Positions 15,687 through 25,543 of a DNA stretch of 54,774 bases are shown piece by piece (position 1 is the stretch's first letter; every line of letters starts with the position of its first letter). The DNA is from Deltaproteobacteria bacterium (GTDB lineage: Bacteria; Desulfobacterota; DSM-4660; Desulfatiglandales; Desulfatiglandaceae). The stretch is taken from positions 1-54,774 of the forward strand of contig JAIPDI010000036.1 in NCBI GenBank assembly GCA_021737785.1, in the 5' to 3' direction. The notes below the pieces were generated by a model that worked only from the letters and a program-made list of their open reading frames with translations, ran no database searches and was not told the origin of the DNA. Position numbers and translations under genes: made by a program.

Positions 15687-16415
15687 TTACCGGTTGGATG
15701 CTCCATTCAGGGGGACAACCAGGGGCATTCTGTCCAAATCCCTGAGTATCCGTTCCTGCCTCCTGAGGGTATGGGGGCCGGGGCGGGTCGGCGACCATCG
15801 GTGCGGGCTCGGGAGGATGGCCGCCAGGAGCGCTGCCTGGCCCCGGGTCAGGTGCGCTGACGAGACATGGAAATAGCGCTGTGAAGCCGCTTCGATCCCC
15901 ATGATCCCTTTTCCCCAGTCCACCGTGTTCAGATAGATCTCAAGGATCCTGTCCTTTCCCCAGAAGAGTTCGATGAGCACCGTATAGTATGCCTCCAGGG
16001 CCTTCCTGAACAGGCTCCTGGCCGGCCATAGAAAAACGGTCCGCGCCGTCTGCATGGTAATGGTGCTGGCCCCTCTCACCCCCCTGCTCGAGGCCATGTC
16101 CTTCACGGCTTTGTTGATCTCTGTAAAATCGAACCCGCTATGGGACAAAAACCGTTGATCCTCGCCTGCGAGAACCGCTTTTCGAATATAGGGGGACATC
16201 TCCTCCAGCGGCCGCCAATGCATTCGGGGCGCTTCTTCCCCATCCCCTGCCAGATGGCGGATCCATTGACGGGCCGACATGACGGTAACCCGCGGATTCA
16301 CCCACTTCAAGAGCGCCACCTCCAGGACGCTCAGGACAAAACAGACAAAGAGTATTGCGCAGATCCATTTCAGAATCCCGCGAAAGACCCTCTTTTTCCG
16401 CTTCGCTCTCGGCAC
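15687..16415 (-). CDS. mtgA: monofunctional peptidoglycan glycosyltransferase
   Basis: A 242-aa GT51 enzyme that polymerises lipid II into glycan strands on the periplasmic face. One N-terminal helix (WICAILFVCFVLSVLEVALL, about residues 17-36) is followed by the transglycosylase domain with AVLAGEDQRFLSHSGFD, whose Glu is the catalytic base, and GASTITMQTARTVFLWPARS. ELFWGKDRILEIYLNTVDWG and GIEAASQRYF complete the fold. Length agrees with MtgA and there is no transpeptidase domain. It lies 9 bp after the mazG gene and 9 bp before the sensor kinase gene, so all are probably cotranscribed. Confidence 0.93.
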   Translation of the reverse strand: MPRAKRKKRVFRGILKWICAILFVCFVLSVLEVALLKWVNPRVTVMSARQWIRHLAGDGEEAPRMHWRPLEEMSPYIRKAVLAGEDQRFLSHSGFDFTEINKAVKDMASSRGVRGASTITMQTARTVFLWPARSLFRKALEAYYTVLIELFWGKDRILEIYLNTVDWGKGIMGIEAASQRYFHVSSAHLTRGQAALLAAILPSPHRWSPTRPGPHTLRRQERILRDLDRMPLVVPLNGASNR

Positions 16416-16424
16416 ACCCCACCT

Positions 16425-17222
16425 TTATCCCTCGCGCTCTTTTATCGCTTCCCACGCCGAGTTCATCTGATCCGGGGTAGCCTCTTCCAACCCAACACCC
16501 GAATCCGTCAATCGTCTTTCCATCTTCTCAAATCGCCTCAGGAACTTCTGGTTCGCGTCTCGCATCAGATTCTCGGCATTTTCACCCCAGTGCCGCGCCA
16601 GGTTCGTAAGGGTGAAGAGGAGATCCCCCAATTCCGAGGCCATGGCCTCCGGATTCCCGTCATCCATGGCCGTCCTCAACTCTTTCAACTCTTCATCGAC
16701 CTTGGCCCAGACGTCATCTGCATTGGCCCAGTCGAATCCTGCCTTGGCGGCCCGTTCGCCCATCCTGTGGCCCCTCAGAAGGGCCGGCGAACCCGAGGGA
16801 ACCTTTTTCAGCGAAGCGGAAATATCCTCCGGCATCCCGGTTTCCCTCTGTTTGATCCTGGCCCAGTTGGACGCGACATCCTCGGCATTTTCCACCTGTA
16901 CATTACCGAAGACATGGGGGTGCCTGCGAATCATCTTTTTTGCGATCGTCTCCATCACATCCGCAAGATCAAACTCTTTCCGCTCAGACGCCAGATGGGC
17001 CAGAAATACGATCTGAAACAGGAGGTCCCCCAATTCCGAGCAGACCTCCCGGGGAGATGCGCCCTCAATGGCATCCAGGACCTCGTACGCCTCCTCGATC
17101 AGATAGATCTTCAGGGTATCATCGGTCTGTTTGGCATCCCATGGGCAGCCTCCTGGCCCCCTGAGCCGGGCCACCAGATCCACCAGGGATCGAATCGCAA
17201 CGGATAGTCTATCTCCGGTCAT
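16425..17222 (-). CDS. mazG: nucleoside triphosphate pyrophosphohydrolase MazG
   Basis: A 265-aa tandem MazG protein that hydrolyses NTPs and dNTPs to monophosphates and pyrophosphate. Domain 1 has GGCPWDAKQTDDTLKIYLIE and the metal-binding EVCSELGDLLFQIVFLAHL (ExxE-12-ExxD pattern). Domain 2 repeats it with EEAMASELGDLLFTLTN-type residues (about 200-215; the actual sequence begins PEAMASELGDLLFTL). AGFDWANADDVWAKVDEEL sits between them. Length and both domains are normal. It overlaps the upstream cvpA gene by 14 bp and is followed by mtgA after 9 bp. Confidence 0.93.
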   Translation of the reverse strand: MTGDRLSVAIRSLVDLVARLRGPGGCPWDAKQTDDTLKIYLIEEAYEVLDAIEGASPREVCSELGDLLFQIVFLAHLASERKEFDLADVMETIAKKMIRRHPHVFGNVQVENAEDVASNWARIKQRETGMPEDISASLKKVPSGSPALLRGHRMGERAAKAGFDWANADDVWAKVDEELKELRTAMDDGNPEAMASELGDLLFTLTNLARHWGENAENLMRDANQKFLRRFEKMERRLTDSGVGLEEATPDQMNSAWEAIKEREG

Positions 17223-17778
17223 GGTCTCCGGCAGGATCCCTCCTCGGCCCTGAGAGCGCGCCGGGGATCCGTTCCTTCTGTCCTGTAAACCGCTTCTTCA
17301 GATTTTCATAGGTCCCTGGAGATAAGAGTCCCACCACAGACTGATAGGAATGGACGATCACCGGCGCCAGTTTTGAGTCGGTGATGAAAGGCGACTTGGA
17401 GGGGACAAAATAGGTCATCAGGACAATTGCAAAATAGATAATGACCACCCCCTTGAGGATGGCAAGGCCCGCCCCCAGTGTCCTGTCAGCCCAGCCCAGA
17501 AACACCTTTCTAAGGAACTTATGGAGCAACCAGGCAAACACATTGCAGAGAACAAGGAGTATGACCACTATCAGGACAACGCTGAGCAGGGGGAGGTATT
17601 TCCAGGCCGGTAAAAAGGACCCAAGAACACCGGTCATCTCCGGGTGATACACATAGGCCGCCCAGATACCCAGGAAAATGCCTGCGAGCGACCCCAATTC
17701 CCTGACAAATCCGCGGAATATGCCCCGAACGATCAGGAAAATCATACAGGCGAGGATCAGCACATCGAATAGATTCAT
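17209..17778 (-). CDS. cvpA: CvpA family membrane protein
   Basis: A 189-aa inner-membrane protein with four hydrophobic helices, starting MNLFDVLILACMIFLIVRGI and with the family-typical FRGFVRELGSLAGIFLGIWA. Helix 3 is about 62-85 (LPLLSVVLIVVILLVLCNVF), followed by GWADRTLGAGLAILKGVVII. The C-terminal 50 residues are polar and probably cytoplasmic. CvpA in E. coli is needed for colicin V production and affects envelope stress tolerance. Its 3' end overlaps mazG by 14 bp, supporting cotranscription. Confidence 0.85.
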   Translation of the reverse strand: MNLFDVLILACMIFLIVRGIFRGFVRELGSLAGIFLGIWAAYVYHPEMTGVLGSFLPAWKYLPLLSVVLIVVILLVLCNVFAWLLHKFLRKVFLGWADRTLGAGLAILKGVVIIYFAIVLMTYFVPSKSPFITDSKLAPVIVHSYQSVVGLLSPGTYENLKKRFTGQKERIPGALSGPRRDPAGDHDRR

Positions 17779-17886
17779 AACATGGTGTCTTCAGGGTCGA
17801 AGGTTCAGGGTTCAAGACTCCGTCGCGCTCACGCCTTCGCCGGACAGATTCTCTTATCATTTATACACGGCGAATACAAGAAAGGA

Positions 17887-18603
17887 TTATGGCTGTTCTC
17901 TGATCAGAAGCGGGTTGAAACGGGTATCATGATCAAAGGCATCCAGTCCTTCCTGTCGCTTTAAAAATCCCACCACCTTATATGTAACCGGGGTGGCAAC
18001 CGCCTCATAGGCGGATTTAACCAGCCATTGGGTGATGATGCCGAGGGCCATGGCCCCGATGGGGAGGGTCCCGGCAAAGGCGATGGTAATGAATATCAGG
18101 GAGTCGACCCCCTGCCCCACCAGTGTGGAGGTTATGGTGCGCGTCCACAACCAGCGTCCCTTTGTGGCGATTTTCATCTTTGCCATGACATAGGCGTTAA
18201 GAAATTCCCCTGCAAGGTATGCCAGGAAGGAGGCGCACAGGAGTCTTGGGGCATAGCCCAATATCCGCTCGTAGGCCGTCTGTCCGTCCCAGAATGCGAC
18301 CGGAGGCATGACCTGGCCCAGCCAGATAACGATCACCATCAGGAGATTGCAGGAAAACCCGAGCCAGATAACCCGCCGCGCCCGGCCGTACCCGTACACC
18401 TCCGTCAGGACATCACCCGCGATATAACTCACCGGGAAGATGACAATGCCCGCGGGCAGCACCAGACCCCAGAGGCTGATCAGTTTGACCGACGTGATGT
18501 TGGCGGTAAGGAGGCTCGTGATGAATACCGCCACCACGATCACGAACCAGGAGGAGTAGGTGGCCATGGTCTTGTTTTCACGTTTCTGCATCATTTCACT
18601 CAT
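17887..18603 (-). CDS. yhhQ: queuosine precursor transporter, YhhQ/VUT family
   Basis: A 238-aa integral membrane protein with about six helices. Family marks are ITSLLTANITSVKLISLWG, IVIFPVSYIAGDVLTEVYGY and RARRVIWLGFSCNLLMVIV near the N-terminus, and GQGVDSLIFITIAFAGTLP near residue 165. YhhQ-type proteins import preQ0/preQ1 for queuosine tRNA modification. No queuosine biosynthesis gene and no recognisable preQ1 riboswitch is visible in the 137 bp upstream, so the substrate is taken from the family only. Two closely spaced N-terminal Met codons leave the exact start open. Confidence 0.87.
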   Translation of the reverse strand: MSEMMQKRENKTMATYSSWFVIVVAVFITSLLTANITSVKLISLWGLVLPAGIVIFPVSYIAGDVLTEVYGYGRARRVIWLGFSCNLLMVIVIWLGQVMPPVAFWDGQTAYERILGYAPRLLCASFLAYLAGEFLNAYVMAKMKIATKGRWLWTRTITSTLVGQGVDSLIFITIAFAGTLPIGAMALGIITQWLVKSAYEAVATPVTYKVVGFLKRQEGLDAFDHDTRFNPLLIREQP

Positions 18604-18663
18604 CTTCTCTCATTCAGCGAATCGCATGCCCGCTCAATAACCCTTCAGGCTTCTGGAAATATG

Positions 18664-18687
18664 GCAAAAGACCCGGCAGGGGGTCTC
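18664..18687 (-). terminator. probable intrinsic terminator after the DUF4301 gene
   Basis: On the minus strand AGACCC pairs with GGGTCT around a six-base loop (CCTGCC), followed by a short T-run (TCTTTTG). It lies about 55 bp after the stop codon of the DUF4301 gene and upstream of yhhQ, separating the two transcripts. The T-run is short, so termination may be weak. Confidence 0.5.
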
Positions 18688-18740
18688 ATTTAAATGAGCT
18701 GCAACCCTTAAGGGGCCATAAGGCTCGGCCGCCGCCCCTG

Positions 18741-20318
18741 CTATCCGGCGGGCTGGTGCCCTTTCCGCAGAAGGTCGTTGACCGTCTTCACCGGGTTGAA
18801 TGTGATATCCGGGACCTCCACCAGCTGGGTGATCCAACCGGACATCGATCCGTTCCAGAGACCCGGGTGTTCCAGTGCCTTGAGGTCCTTTCCATCCTTA
18901 AATTTACGGGAGATGAAGACGGCATCGGGATCGACAAACCGGGTCAGATCGAACGGCCTCCCCTGCCAGTCCTTGACCCCGCAGACCAGGTCCACCGGAT
19001 TGAAATGGGTGGAGGCGTCAAAGATCTCCCGCTGTTGAGCGGAATCGAAATCGATCTGGGCGGTTTCCACGATCTGGATTGATCGCTGGCCGGACCCGTC
19101 CTCAACCCAGAAAGGCCCTCCCCCGGGCTCGCCCACATTCCTTACCATGCCGCACACCCTGATCGGGCGATCGAGTCTTTCCGCAAGATAGGCCCTTCTC
19201 TCTTCAGGGGGCCCCTGTTTCATATGCCCCGGCACGGAAATCAGGAGTTCCTTTTCCAGAAAATCGGCTGCCTGGTCCAGAAGCCGGGGATCTGTATTCC
19301 CGGAGGCCAGTTTCTCCATAAAGCCAAAGATCCGACCCTGCATCTCCAGGAGATACCCGGCGGTAATCTTTTTCCACAGGGAGGTTTCGGGTTTGAGATG
19401 ATCCGGAACCACATTATCGATATTTTTAATAAAAATGATTTCCCCGTCAATAAGGTGGAGGTTTCTCAGGAGTGCGCCATGGCCCCCCGGACGGAACAAC
19501 AGGCTCCCGTCCTCCTGCCGGAAAGGGGCATTGTCCAGGTCTACGGCGATGGTGTCTGTGGAAGGGTCCTGAACGGAAAAAGAGACGGCATACTGAACTT
19601 TGAATTTCTCCTCATATACCCCTTTGGCCTCTTGGAGAGTAGCGTTAAACCTGTCCATGTGCTCCGGTGAGACCGTAAAGCCGAGGACACACCGCCCATC
19701 TCTCCGGGTCACATAGGATGCGGCCTCCACCAGATGCTCTTCAAAGGCCGTCCGGCTCCCTGTGGGATATTCATGAAACTTGAGGAGCCCCTTGGGCAGA
19801 TCCGCATAATCGAGTCCCTTATCGGTGAGGAGGAACCCGAGGATGTCCCTGAAGCGCCCCTCCTTCAGGAGGGCATCCACCCTGAGATTGTGATCTTCCA
19901 TAACAGATTGAAGATCCCTGAAAAATGCAAACCTTTTCAGCCCGTCTGCAAAAATGAGGAATTGCTCCGCATCCGGACTCCCTGCGGCCGCCTCCCCGGC
20001 AACCATCGACCTCGTGATCTCCCCATCCCGGTGAAAATAGCGGAGAAGGACCTTGAACATCCGGGAGGCGGCCCCGGATGCGGGCACAAACTTGACGCAG
20101 TCACGGCCGGGGCCCTTGCTCTCATAGACAGCGGCCAGGGTGTCCCTCTTTTCCCGGTCAAAGGTCCGGATGCCGTCTTCGACGGTACAGGGGGCTGTCA
20201 GCTTCAGAAAAGAGGCGGGCCTGTTGAAAATCTCCAGTTGCCGGTTTACCTCCGCTGACGTGAGACCCCAGTCCTCCATCTGTTTGAGGTCCTGTTCACT
20301 GAATGCATATGGTTCCAT
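18741..20318 (-). CDS. DUF4301 domain protein of unknown function
   Basis: A 525-aa soluble protein matching the DUF4301 family by its opening (FSEQDLKQMEDWGLTSAEVN), KFVPASGAASRMFKVLLRYF (about residues 75-95), FRPGGHGALLRNLHLIDGEI (about 280-300) and IFIKNIDNVVPDHLK. The GAASRMF and GGHGALL patterns suggest a nucleotidyltransferase-like fold, but no activity has been established to my knowledge. No transmembrane or signal sequence is visible. The gene is monocistronic as far as visible, with about 630 bp of spacer upstream and a candidate terminator downstream. Confidence 0.85.
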   Translation of the reverse strand: MEPYAFSEQDLKQMEDWGLTSAEVNRQLEIFNRPASFLKLTAPCTVEDGIRTFDREKRDTLAAVYESKGPGRDCVKFVPASGAASRMFKVLLRYFHRDGEITRSMVAGEAAAGSPDAEQFLIFADGLKRFAFFRDLQSVMEDHNLRVDALLKEGRFRDILGFLLTDKGLDYADLPKGLLKFHEYPTGSRTAFEEHLVEAASYVTRRDGRCVLGFTVSPEHMDRFNATLQEAKGVYEEKFKVQYAVSFSVQDPSTDTIAVDLDNAPFRQEDGSLLFRPGGHGALLRNLHLIDGEIIFIKNIDNVVPDHLKPETSLWKKITAGYLLEMQGRIFGFMEKLASGNTDPRLLDQAADFLEKELLISVPGHMKQGPPEERRAYLAERLDRPIRVCGMVRNVGEPGGGPFWVEDGSGQRSIQIVETAQIDFDSAQQREIFDASTHFNPVDLVCGVKDWQGRPFDLTRFVDPDAVFISRKFKDGKDLKALEHPGLWNGSMSGWITQLVEVPDITFNPVKTVNDLLRKGHQPAG

Positions 20319-20949
20319 CCTCGCCTCCCTTCAATGGGTTTATCAACCCCTTTCATAATCCGGAGTGTCGGCCCATCACGTCCGGTGCAGGCACCGGGAC
20401 GCTGAATCTGCAAAATGCCGACCCTCCTGTTTCATCTTGATGGCCAGGTACTTAGATTGTCAACAAAGAAAGTGGGGCCGCTGTCAACCTTTCCCATCTT
20501 ACGATCATCAGGCAGATCCCATAAACAGCCGGGGGATCCGTTGATATGGATGCATGTTCAAATTTATATGGAATTTAAAAAAATTATAACTATAATAATA
20601 ATGTTTTCACATCAACTTAGTCCTGTTTCAATCGAAGCGAGTCATCTGGTCCAAATTCCCATTATCAGAATTCGTTAAAACAGTGCTGGTTTTCAATTGT
20701 GAAGACTGAGAATTTGAGTTAACTGGTACCCGAACGCAACCCCGGAAAATCAAGAAACAGTGAAATATGAGAAGAGGTTCTGTTAATGTAAATTTTGTTC
20801 CATCAGTTTTCAATTTTCAATTCTCGAATATTCAATTGTGCCTGAATCACGCCAAGGCGTGATTTTTGTTCAGGCACTAACTATCGGATTGTCGGGACTC
20901 AGTTGTCAACACGCAATCAGCCAACCCGGTCCATGGAGGTCATATTAAA
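20319..20949. other. AT-rich divergent intergenic region between the DUF4301 gene and ftsH
   Basis: About 630 bp without a convincing gene. The middle (20560-20620) is very AT-rich and the right part holds a strong nested hairpin (separate entry). Promoters for the minus-strand DUF4301 gene and for ftsH must lie here. I see no pair of clean consensus boxes for either. Confidence 0.55.
20838..20877. repeat. nested perfect hairpin upstream of ftsH
   Basis: Outer arms GTGCCTGAA and TTCAGGCAC enclose inner arms TCACGCC and GGCGTGA (20847-20862) with a two-base AA centre. The inner 16-bp palindrome has the same arms as the one at 47121-47136. No T-run follows the outer arm on the plus strand, so a simple terminator is unlikely. 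It lies 72 bp before the ftsH start, where it could be an operator or a leader structure. Confidence 0.7.
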
Positions 20950-22857
20950 TTGAATCCTTTCTATAAGAATCTTGCACTGTGGCTGGTCATCAGCCTCATG
21001 ATGGTGATGCTTTTTCAGATATTCAAACAGCCCGACCGGGCCAGAACGGGTATCAGCTACAGTGATTTTCTGACTATGGTGGACAATGGGAGCGTCAATC
21101 AGGTGACGATCCAGGGGGAAAATATCTCGGGGATGTCCACCCAGGGCCCTTTCAAAACCTACGCCCCCAAAGATCCGGAACTCATCAGTCTCCTCAGGAG
21201 CAAAGGGGTACAGATCAGCGCAAGGCCTCAGGAGGACTCATCGTGGTTTCAGGTATTTCTTTCGTGGGTCCCGATGCTCTTGCTGATCGGCGTTTGGATT
21301 TTTTTCATGCGGCAGATGCAGGCCGGCGGAGGGAAGGCCCTCTCCTTCGGAAAGAGTCGCGCCAGGCTTATGACCGACTCCCAGGAGAAGGTGACCTTCC
21401 AGGACGTGGCAGGGATCGACGAGGCCAAGGAAGAACTGGGGGAGATCGTTGAGTTCCTCAGCGATCCCAAAAAATTCACCCGTCTCGGGGGCAGAATCCC
21501 CAAGGGGGTCCTCCTGGTGGGATCGCCGGGAACAGGGAAAACGCTCCTGGCAAGGGCCATTGCAGGCGAGGCAGGGGTTCCCTTTTTCAGCATCAGCGGG
21601 TCCGATTTCGTGGAGATGTTCGTAGGGGTGGGGGCCTCCCGGGTCAGAGACCTCTTTAACCAGGGCAAGAAGAACGCGCCCTGCATCATCTTCATCGATG
21701 AGATCGACGCGGTGGGCCGGCACCGTGGGGCGGGCCTGGGCGGGGGCCATGATGAACGGGAACAGACCCTCAACCAGCTCCTGGTGGAGATGGACGGTTT
21801 CGAATCCAACGAGGGGGTCATCCTTATTTCAGCGACCAACCGGCCCGACGTGCTCGACCCGGCCCTCCTGAGGCCAGGGCGGTTTGACCGGCAGGTGGTG
21901 GTGCCGGTCCCGGATCTGGGGGGACGCGAGGGCATCTTAAAGGTGCACTTCAGAAAGAAACTGGTATCCGATAACGTGGACGTCTCCGTGCTGGCCAGGG
22001 GAACCCCCGGGTTTACCGGCGCGGACCTGGAAAACATGGTCAACGAGGCCGCCCTGATGGCGGCGCGACGGGGCAAGGACCGGGTGGAGATGGATGACTT
22101 CGAAGACGCCAAAGACAAGGTCCTGATGGGCACCGAACGGAAGAGCATGATTATCAGCGAGGAAGAGAAGCGCATTACCGCCTATCATGAGGCGGGCCAT
22201 ACCCTGGCCGCCAAGCTCCTTCCCGGCGCCGACCCGATTCACAAGGTAACCATCATACCGAGAGGCCGCGCCCTGGGGCTGACCCAGCAGCTTCCGATCA
22301 ATGAGAAGCATACCTATCCCAAGGAATACCTCCTGAACAATATTGCCATACTCATGGGCGGGAGGGCCGCTGAGGAAATCGTTCTCCAGACAGAGACCAC
22401 GGGCGCCGGCAATGACATTCAAAGGGCATCGGACCTTGCCCGTAAGATGGTCTGCGATTTCGGCATGAGCAAGGAACTGGGGCCTTTAAGCTTTGGGAGG
22501 AAAGACGAGCAGATCTTCCTGGGGAGGGAACTCTCCCAGCACAGGGATTACGGGGAAGACACCGCGCGCAAAATCGATGAAGAGGTGAGAAACATCGTTA
22601 CCACCGCCTATGAAAAGACCTCCAAACTCATTCGGGACAATCTGGACACCATGCACAAGATCGCCGAGGCCCTCCTCGAAAAGGAGAGCCTGACCAGCGA
22701 CGATGTGGACGCGATCATGGCAGGCGAAAAGGGGCCCAGGCCCAAGAAAAAGATCGTTCGAAAGAAGAAACCCGTCCAGGCAAGAGATGTGGAGGCCCCT
22801 GTGGCATCCGATGCAGAAGAATCGGAAGCCGAAGCACCCGAAGAAGAGAAAGAATAG
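20950..22857 (+). CDS. ftsH: ATP-dependent membrane zinc metalloprotease FtsH
   Basis: A 635-aa inner-membrane AAA+ protease that extracts and degrades membrane and short-lived cytoplasmic proteins. TM1 is about 7-25, a small periplasmic domain about 26-100, and TM2 about 103-120. AAA motifs are Walker A GSPGTGKT (191-198), Walker [16 protein letters not shown] and the [22 protein letters not shown]. The zinc site is HEAGH (413-417). The Lys/Glu-rich tail ([14 protein letters not shown], then an acidic end) is typical. The start is TTG at 20950, with GGAGGT nine bases upstream; no in-frame ATG fits better. It begins the run ftsH-folP-coaX-ldcA, with folP starting 2 bp after its stop. Confidence 0.97.
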   Translation: MNPFYKNLALWLVISLMMVMLFQIFKQPDRARTGISYSDFLTMVDNGSVNQVTIQGENISGMSTQGPFKTYAPKDPELISLLRSKGVQISARPQEDSSWFQVFLSWVPMLLLIGVWIFFMRQMQAGGGKALSFGKSRARLMTDSQEKVTFQDVAGIDEAKEELGEIVEFLSDPKKFTRLGGRIPKGVLLVGSPGTGKTLLARAIAGEAGVPFFSISGSDFVEMFVGVGASRVRDLFNQGKKNAPCIIFIDEIDAVGRHRGAGLGGGHDEREQTLNQLLVEMDGFESNEGVILISATNRPDVLDPALLRPGRFDRQVVVPVPDLGGREGILKVHFRKKLVSDNVDVSVLARGTPGFTGADLENMVNEAALMAARRGKDRVEMDDFEDAKDKVLMGTERKSMIISEEEKRITAYHEAGHTLAAKLLPGADPIHKVTIIPRGRALGLTQQLPINEKHTYPKEYLLNNIAILMGGRAAEEIVLQTETTGAGNDIQRASDLARKMVCDFGMSKELGPLSFGRKDEQIFLGRELSQHRDYGEDTARKIDEEVRNIVTTAYEKTSKLIRDNLDTMHKIAEALLEKESLTSDDVDAIMAGEKGPRPKKKIVRKKKPVQARDVEAPVASDAEESEAEAPEEEKE

Positions 22858-22859
22858 AT

Positions 22860-23711
22860 ATGGGCATGGCGCTGAAATGGAACGGACACATCCTGGACCT
22901 GGATAAGAGAACCCACGTTATGGGGGTCCTGAATGTGACCCCGGATTCCTTTTCAGACGGGGGTCATTATTTTGAAACAGGAAAGGCCGTTGCCCATGGC
23001 ATCCAGATGGACCGGGACGGGGCCGATATCATCGATATCGGGGGCGAGTCCACGCGGCCCTATTCCGAGTCCATTTCCGCTGCCGAAGAGATGGACCGCG
23101 TCATCCCGGTCATAGAGGGAGTTCGTAAAGAGGTCACCGCCCACATCAGCATTGACACGTGCAAAGCCGAGGTAGTCCGGGAGGCCCTCAGGGCCGGGGC
23201 GTCTATCATCAATGACATCAGCGCCCTCCGGTTCGATCCGGAGATGGCCGGGACCGCGGCCCGGGCGGGGGTTCCCGTCATCCTGATGCACATGAAGGGA
23301 ACCCCCGGCGACATGCAGAAAAACCCTGTCTATGAGGACCTGATCAATGAAATCCTGGAGTTCTTGGGGGAGGCCGTTGATCGCTGCGAGGCTGCCGGCA
23401 TTCGAAGGGACCTGACAATCGTGGATCCGGGCATCGGTTTCGGAAAAACCTTTGATCACAATCTCCGGATTATCAAAGAACTCCACCACTTCCTGGGTCT
23501 TGAACGGCCCGTTCTCTTAGGACCGTCCAACAAGGCGTTTATCGGTCATATCCTGGATAAGGCGCCCCATGAGAGGGACACCGGTTCCATGGCCGCGGTG
23601 GCCGCAGGCGTCATGAACGGCGCCCACATCGTGCGGGTGCACCATGTAGCAAAGGCCGTGGAGACCGTTCGAATCATCGATGCGATCAAGAGGGGAAAGG
23701 TCGGGGAGTGA
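22860..23711 (+). CDS. folP: dihydropteroate synthase
   Basis: A 283-aa TIM-barrel enzyme joining 6-hydroxymethyl-dihydropterin diphosphate and p-aminobenzoate in folate synthesis. Signatures are [19 protein letters not shown] (about residues 20-38), [19 protein letters not shown] (about 57-75), [33 protein letters not shown] and [33 protein letters not shown] and the C-terminal [19 protein letters not shown] complete it. It starts 2 bp after ftsH, an arrangement common in many bacteria, so it is cotranscribed with the protease gene. ATG 22866 is an alternative start. Confidence 0.96.
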   Translation: MGMALKWNGHILDLDKRTHVMGVLNVTPDSFSDGGHYFETGKAVAHGIQMDRDGADIIDIGGESTRPYSESISAAEEMDRVIPVIEGVRKEVTAHISIDTCKAEVVREALRAGASIINDISALRFDPEMAGTAARAGVPVILMHMKGTPGDMQKNPVYEDLINEILEFLGEAVDRCEAAGIRRDLTIVDPGIGFGKTFDHNLRIIKELHHFLGLERPVLLGPSNKAFIGHILDKAPHERDTGSMAAVAAGVMNGAHIVRVHHVAKAVETVRIIDAIKRGKVGE

Positions 23712-23727
23712 GGAGGGTCTGAACATC

Positions 23728-24495
23728 ATGCTGTTCTGCATGGATATCGGCAATACGAATATTGTCCTGGGCGTGACCGAGGGGGAGCGCATACTCCATC
23801 ACTGGCGGATCCGGACCGAAAAGGAAACGACCGCCGATGAATTGGGCATCCTCGTGGGCACCCTGTTCCAGTGGAAGGGGATCCGCTTTGAGGACATCCG
23901 CAATACGATTATTTCGTGTGTGGTCCCCCCGCTGCTCAACACGGTAGAGGAGTTTTCCCGCCGCTATTTTCAGGTAAAGCCCGTAATCGTGGGTCCCGGC
24001 ATAAAGACGGGGATGCCCATCCTATATGACAACCCGAGGGAAGTGGGCGCGGACCGGATCGTCAATGCCGTGGCCGCCTTTGAAACTTATCGCACCGCAT
24101 TGGTGGTGGTCGATTTCGGCACCGCCACCACATTCGATTGCATATCCAAACAAGGGGCGTACATCGGAGGGGCCATCGCCCCGGGGGTCATCATATCCTG
24201 CGAGGCCCTTTTTCAGGAGGCCTCCAAGCTTCCGAGGGTGGAGATATTTTCCCGGCCCAAGACGGTCATTGCCAAGGACACGGTCAGCAGCATGAACGCC
24301 GGCATTATCTTCGGGTACGCCGGCCTGGTGGACGGCATTGTCCACCGGATCTGGAAAGAATCCGGGGAGACATCCATGGTGATTGCCACAGGAGGTCTGG
24401 CCCCGCTGGTGGCCGAAGTCTCGGAGACCATCCATCATGTGGAGGAATTTCTCACCCTCCAGGGACTCATTATCCTCTTCAACAGAAACCTCTGA
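23728..24495 (+). CDS. coaX: type III pantothenate kinase
   Basis: A 255-aa ASKHA-fold kinase for the first step of coenzyme A synthesis. It begins [20 protein letters not shown], the phosphate-1 motif. [38 protein letters not shown] (about residues 94-112) and the catalytic [17 protein letters not shown] (about 123-139) follow, then [16 protein letters not shown] and [16 protein letters not shown]. The ATG at 23728 is preceded by GAGGAGGG. It lies 16 bp after folP and 5 bp before ldcA. CoaX-type kinases are not feedback-inhibited by CoA, which suits an organism running many acyl-CoA reactions. Confidence 0.96.
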   Translation: MLFCMDIGNTNIVLGVTEGERILHHWRIRTEKETTADELGILVGTLFQWKGIRFEDIRNTIISCVVPPLLNTVEEFSRRYFQVKPVIVGPGIKTGMPILYDNPREVGADRIVNAVAAFETYRTALVVVDFGTATTFDCISKQGAYIGGAIAPGVIISCEALFQEASKLPRVEIFSRPKTVIAKDTVSSMNAGIIFGYAGLVDGIVHRIWKESGETSMVIATGGLAPLVAEVSETIHHVEEFLTLQGLIILFNRNL

Positions 24496-24500
24496 AACCG

Positions 24501-25427
24501 ATGTCGCCTTCCAGACCCCAGAACCCTCCCCTCATCATCCCTCCCCGGCTGAGGCCGGGGGACCTTATCGGCGTCATTTCACCGGCGGGTCCGGTGGATG
24601 CCTCCGGCGTGAAGCCGGGGCTTGACCTGCTGATGTCCAGAGGCTTCAGGGTTCGTGAGGCCGCGCACCTCTATGACCGGCACGATTACCTGGCGGGCCA
24701 TGACGAAGCCCGGCTTTCCGATCTTAACGCCATGTTCCTGGATAGTGAGGTCACGGCCGTCTTCTGCGCCCGCGGCGGATACGGCAGCCTCAGACTCCTT
24801 GAGAGGCTTGATTACGACCTGATCCGCCAACACCCCAAGATCATCGTGGGGTACAGCGATATCACCGCCCTCCTCATGGCGGTTTATAAAATGACCGGGC
24901 TGGTCGTTTTTCACGGCCCCATGGTGCAGGGGCTTTGCTCCATCTCCGACAGCAGCCTGGAGGGCCTCTTCAAGATACTGTCGTCGGAAGAGCCGGTTTC
25001 CTTCGATCTCAAGGGAGGAACCCCTCTCCTTACGGGGAGTGCCGAAGGGCCGTTGCTGGGGGGCAACCTGAGTCTTCTCTGTCACCTGGTGGGGACCCGT
25101 TATCTCCCCTCTTTGAAGGGCGCCATTCTTTTTGTGGAGGACAGGGGGGAACCCCTGTACCGCATCGACCGGATGCTGACCCATCTCTCCCTGGCAGGTC
25201 AACTGAACACCATCGCCGGCCTGATCGCCGGGGAATTCGTAGACTGCGGCGACACCTCATCAACGGATCGTCTCCTCATGGCGATGGCGTCCGAGCTCGA
25301 TATCCCCCTGATTACCGGGTTCCCCGCAGGGCACGGCCAAGACAATCTGACCCTTCCCATCGGCATGCCCGCGCATCTGGACACCCGACGCATGACCCTT
25401 TCCACAACAGGCGCCTGTGTCAGATAG
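24501..25427 (+). CDS. ldcA: LD-carboxypeptidase (muramoyltetrapeptide carboxypeptidase)
   Basis: A 308-aa S66-family serine peptidase that removes the terminal D-Ala from tetrapeptides released in peptidoglycan recycling. The N-terminal domain has RPGDLIGVISPAGPVDASGV and FCARGGYGSLRLLERLDYD, followed by VGYSDITALLMAVYKMTG with the nucleophilic Ser of GYSD. The C-terminal domain provides LEGGNL-like LLGGNLSLLCHLVGT, FVEDRGEPLYRIDRMLTHL and the catalytic-His region PAGHGQDNLTLPIG. No export signal is seen, as expected for a cytoplasmic recycling enzyme. The ATG at 24501 is 5 bp after coaX; no other start precedes the conserved N-terminus. Confidence 0.92.
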   Translation: MSPSRPQNPPLIIPPRLRPGDLIGVISPAGPVDASGVKPGLDLLMSRGFRVREAAHLYDRHDYLAGHDEARLSDLNAMFLDSEVTAVFCARGGYGSLRLLERLDYDLIRQHPKIIVGYSDITALLMAVYKMTGLVVFHGPMVQGLCSISDSSLEGLFKILSSEEPVSFDLKGGTPLLTGSAEGPLLGGNLSLLCHLVGTRYLPSLKGAILFVEDRGEPLYRIDRMLTHLSLAGQLNTIAGLIAGEFVDCGDTSSTDRLLMAMASELDIPLITGFPAGHGQDNLTLPIGMPAHLDTRRMTLSTTGACVR

Positions 25428-25543
25428 TTGGATATGGACGCGAAGGGCTTTCCTCAAAATCGTCCCGTTGTCAGAGCTGGAGGCGATTGTCGGCTCCTTA
25501 AGGGGACCGCTCGCTTCGAACGTCATGGCGCATGGAGCATAGC

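Noticed and set aside
18604-18740. preQ1 riboswitch upstream of the queuosine precursor transporter
   Set aside because: I could not find the conserved stem and the A-rich tail of known preQ1 aptamers.
20838-20877. Nested hairpin as an intrinsic terminator
   Set aside because: No T-run follows the outer arm, and no plus-strand gene ends upstream; the T-run lies inside the loop.
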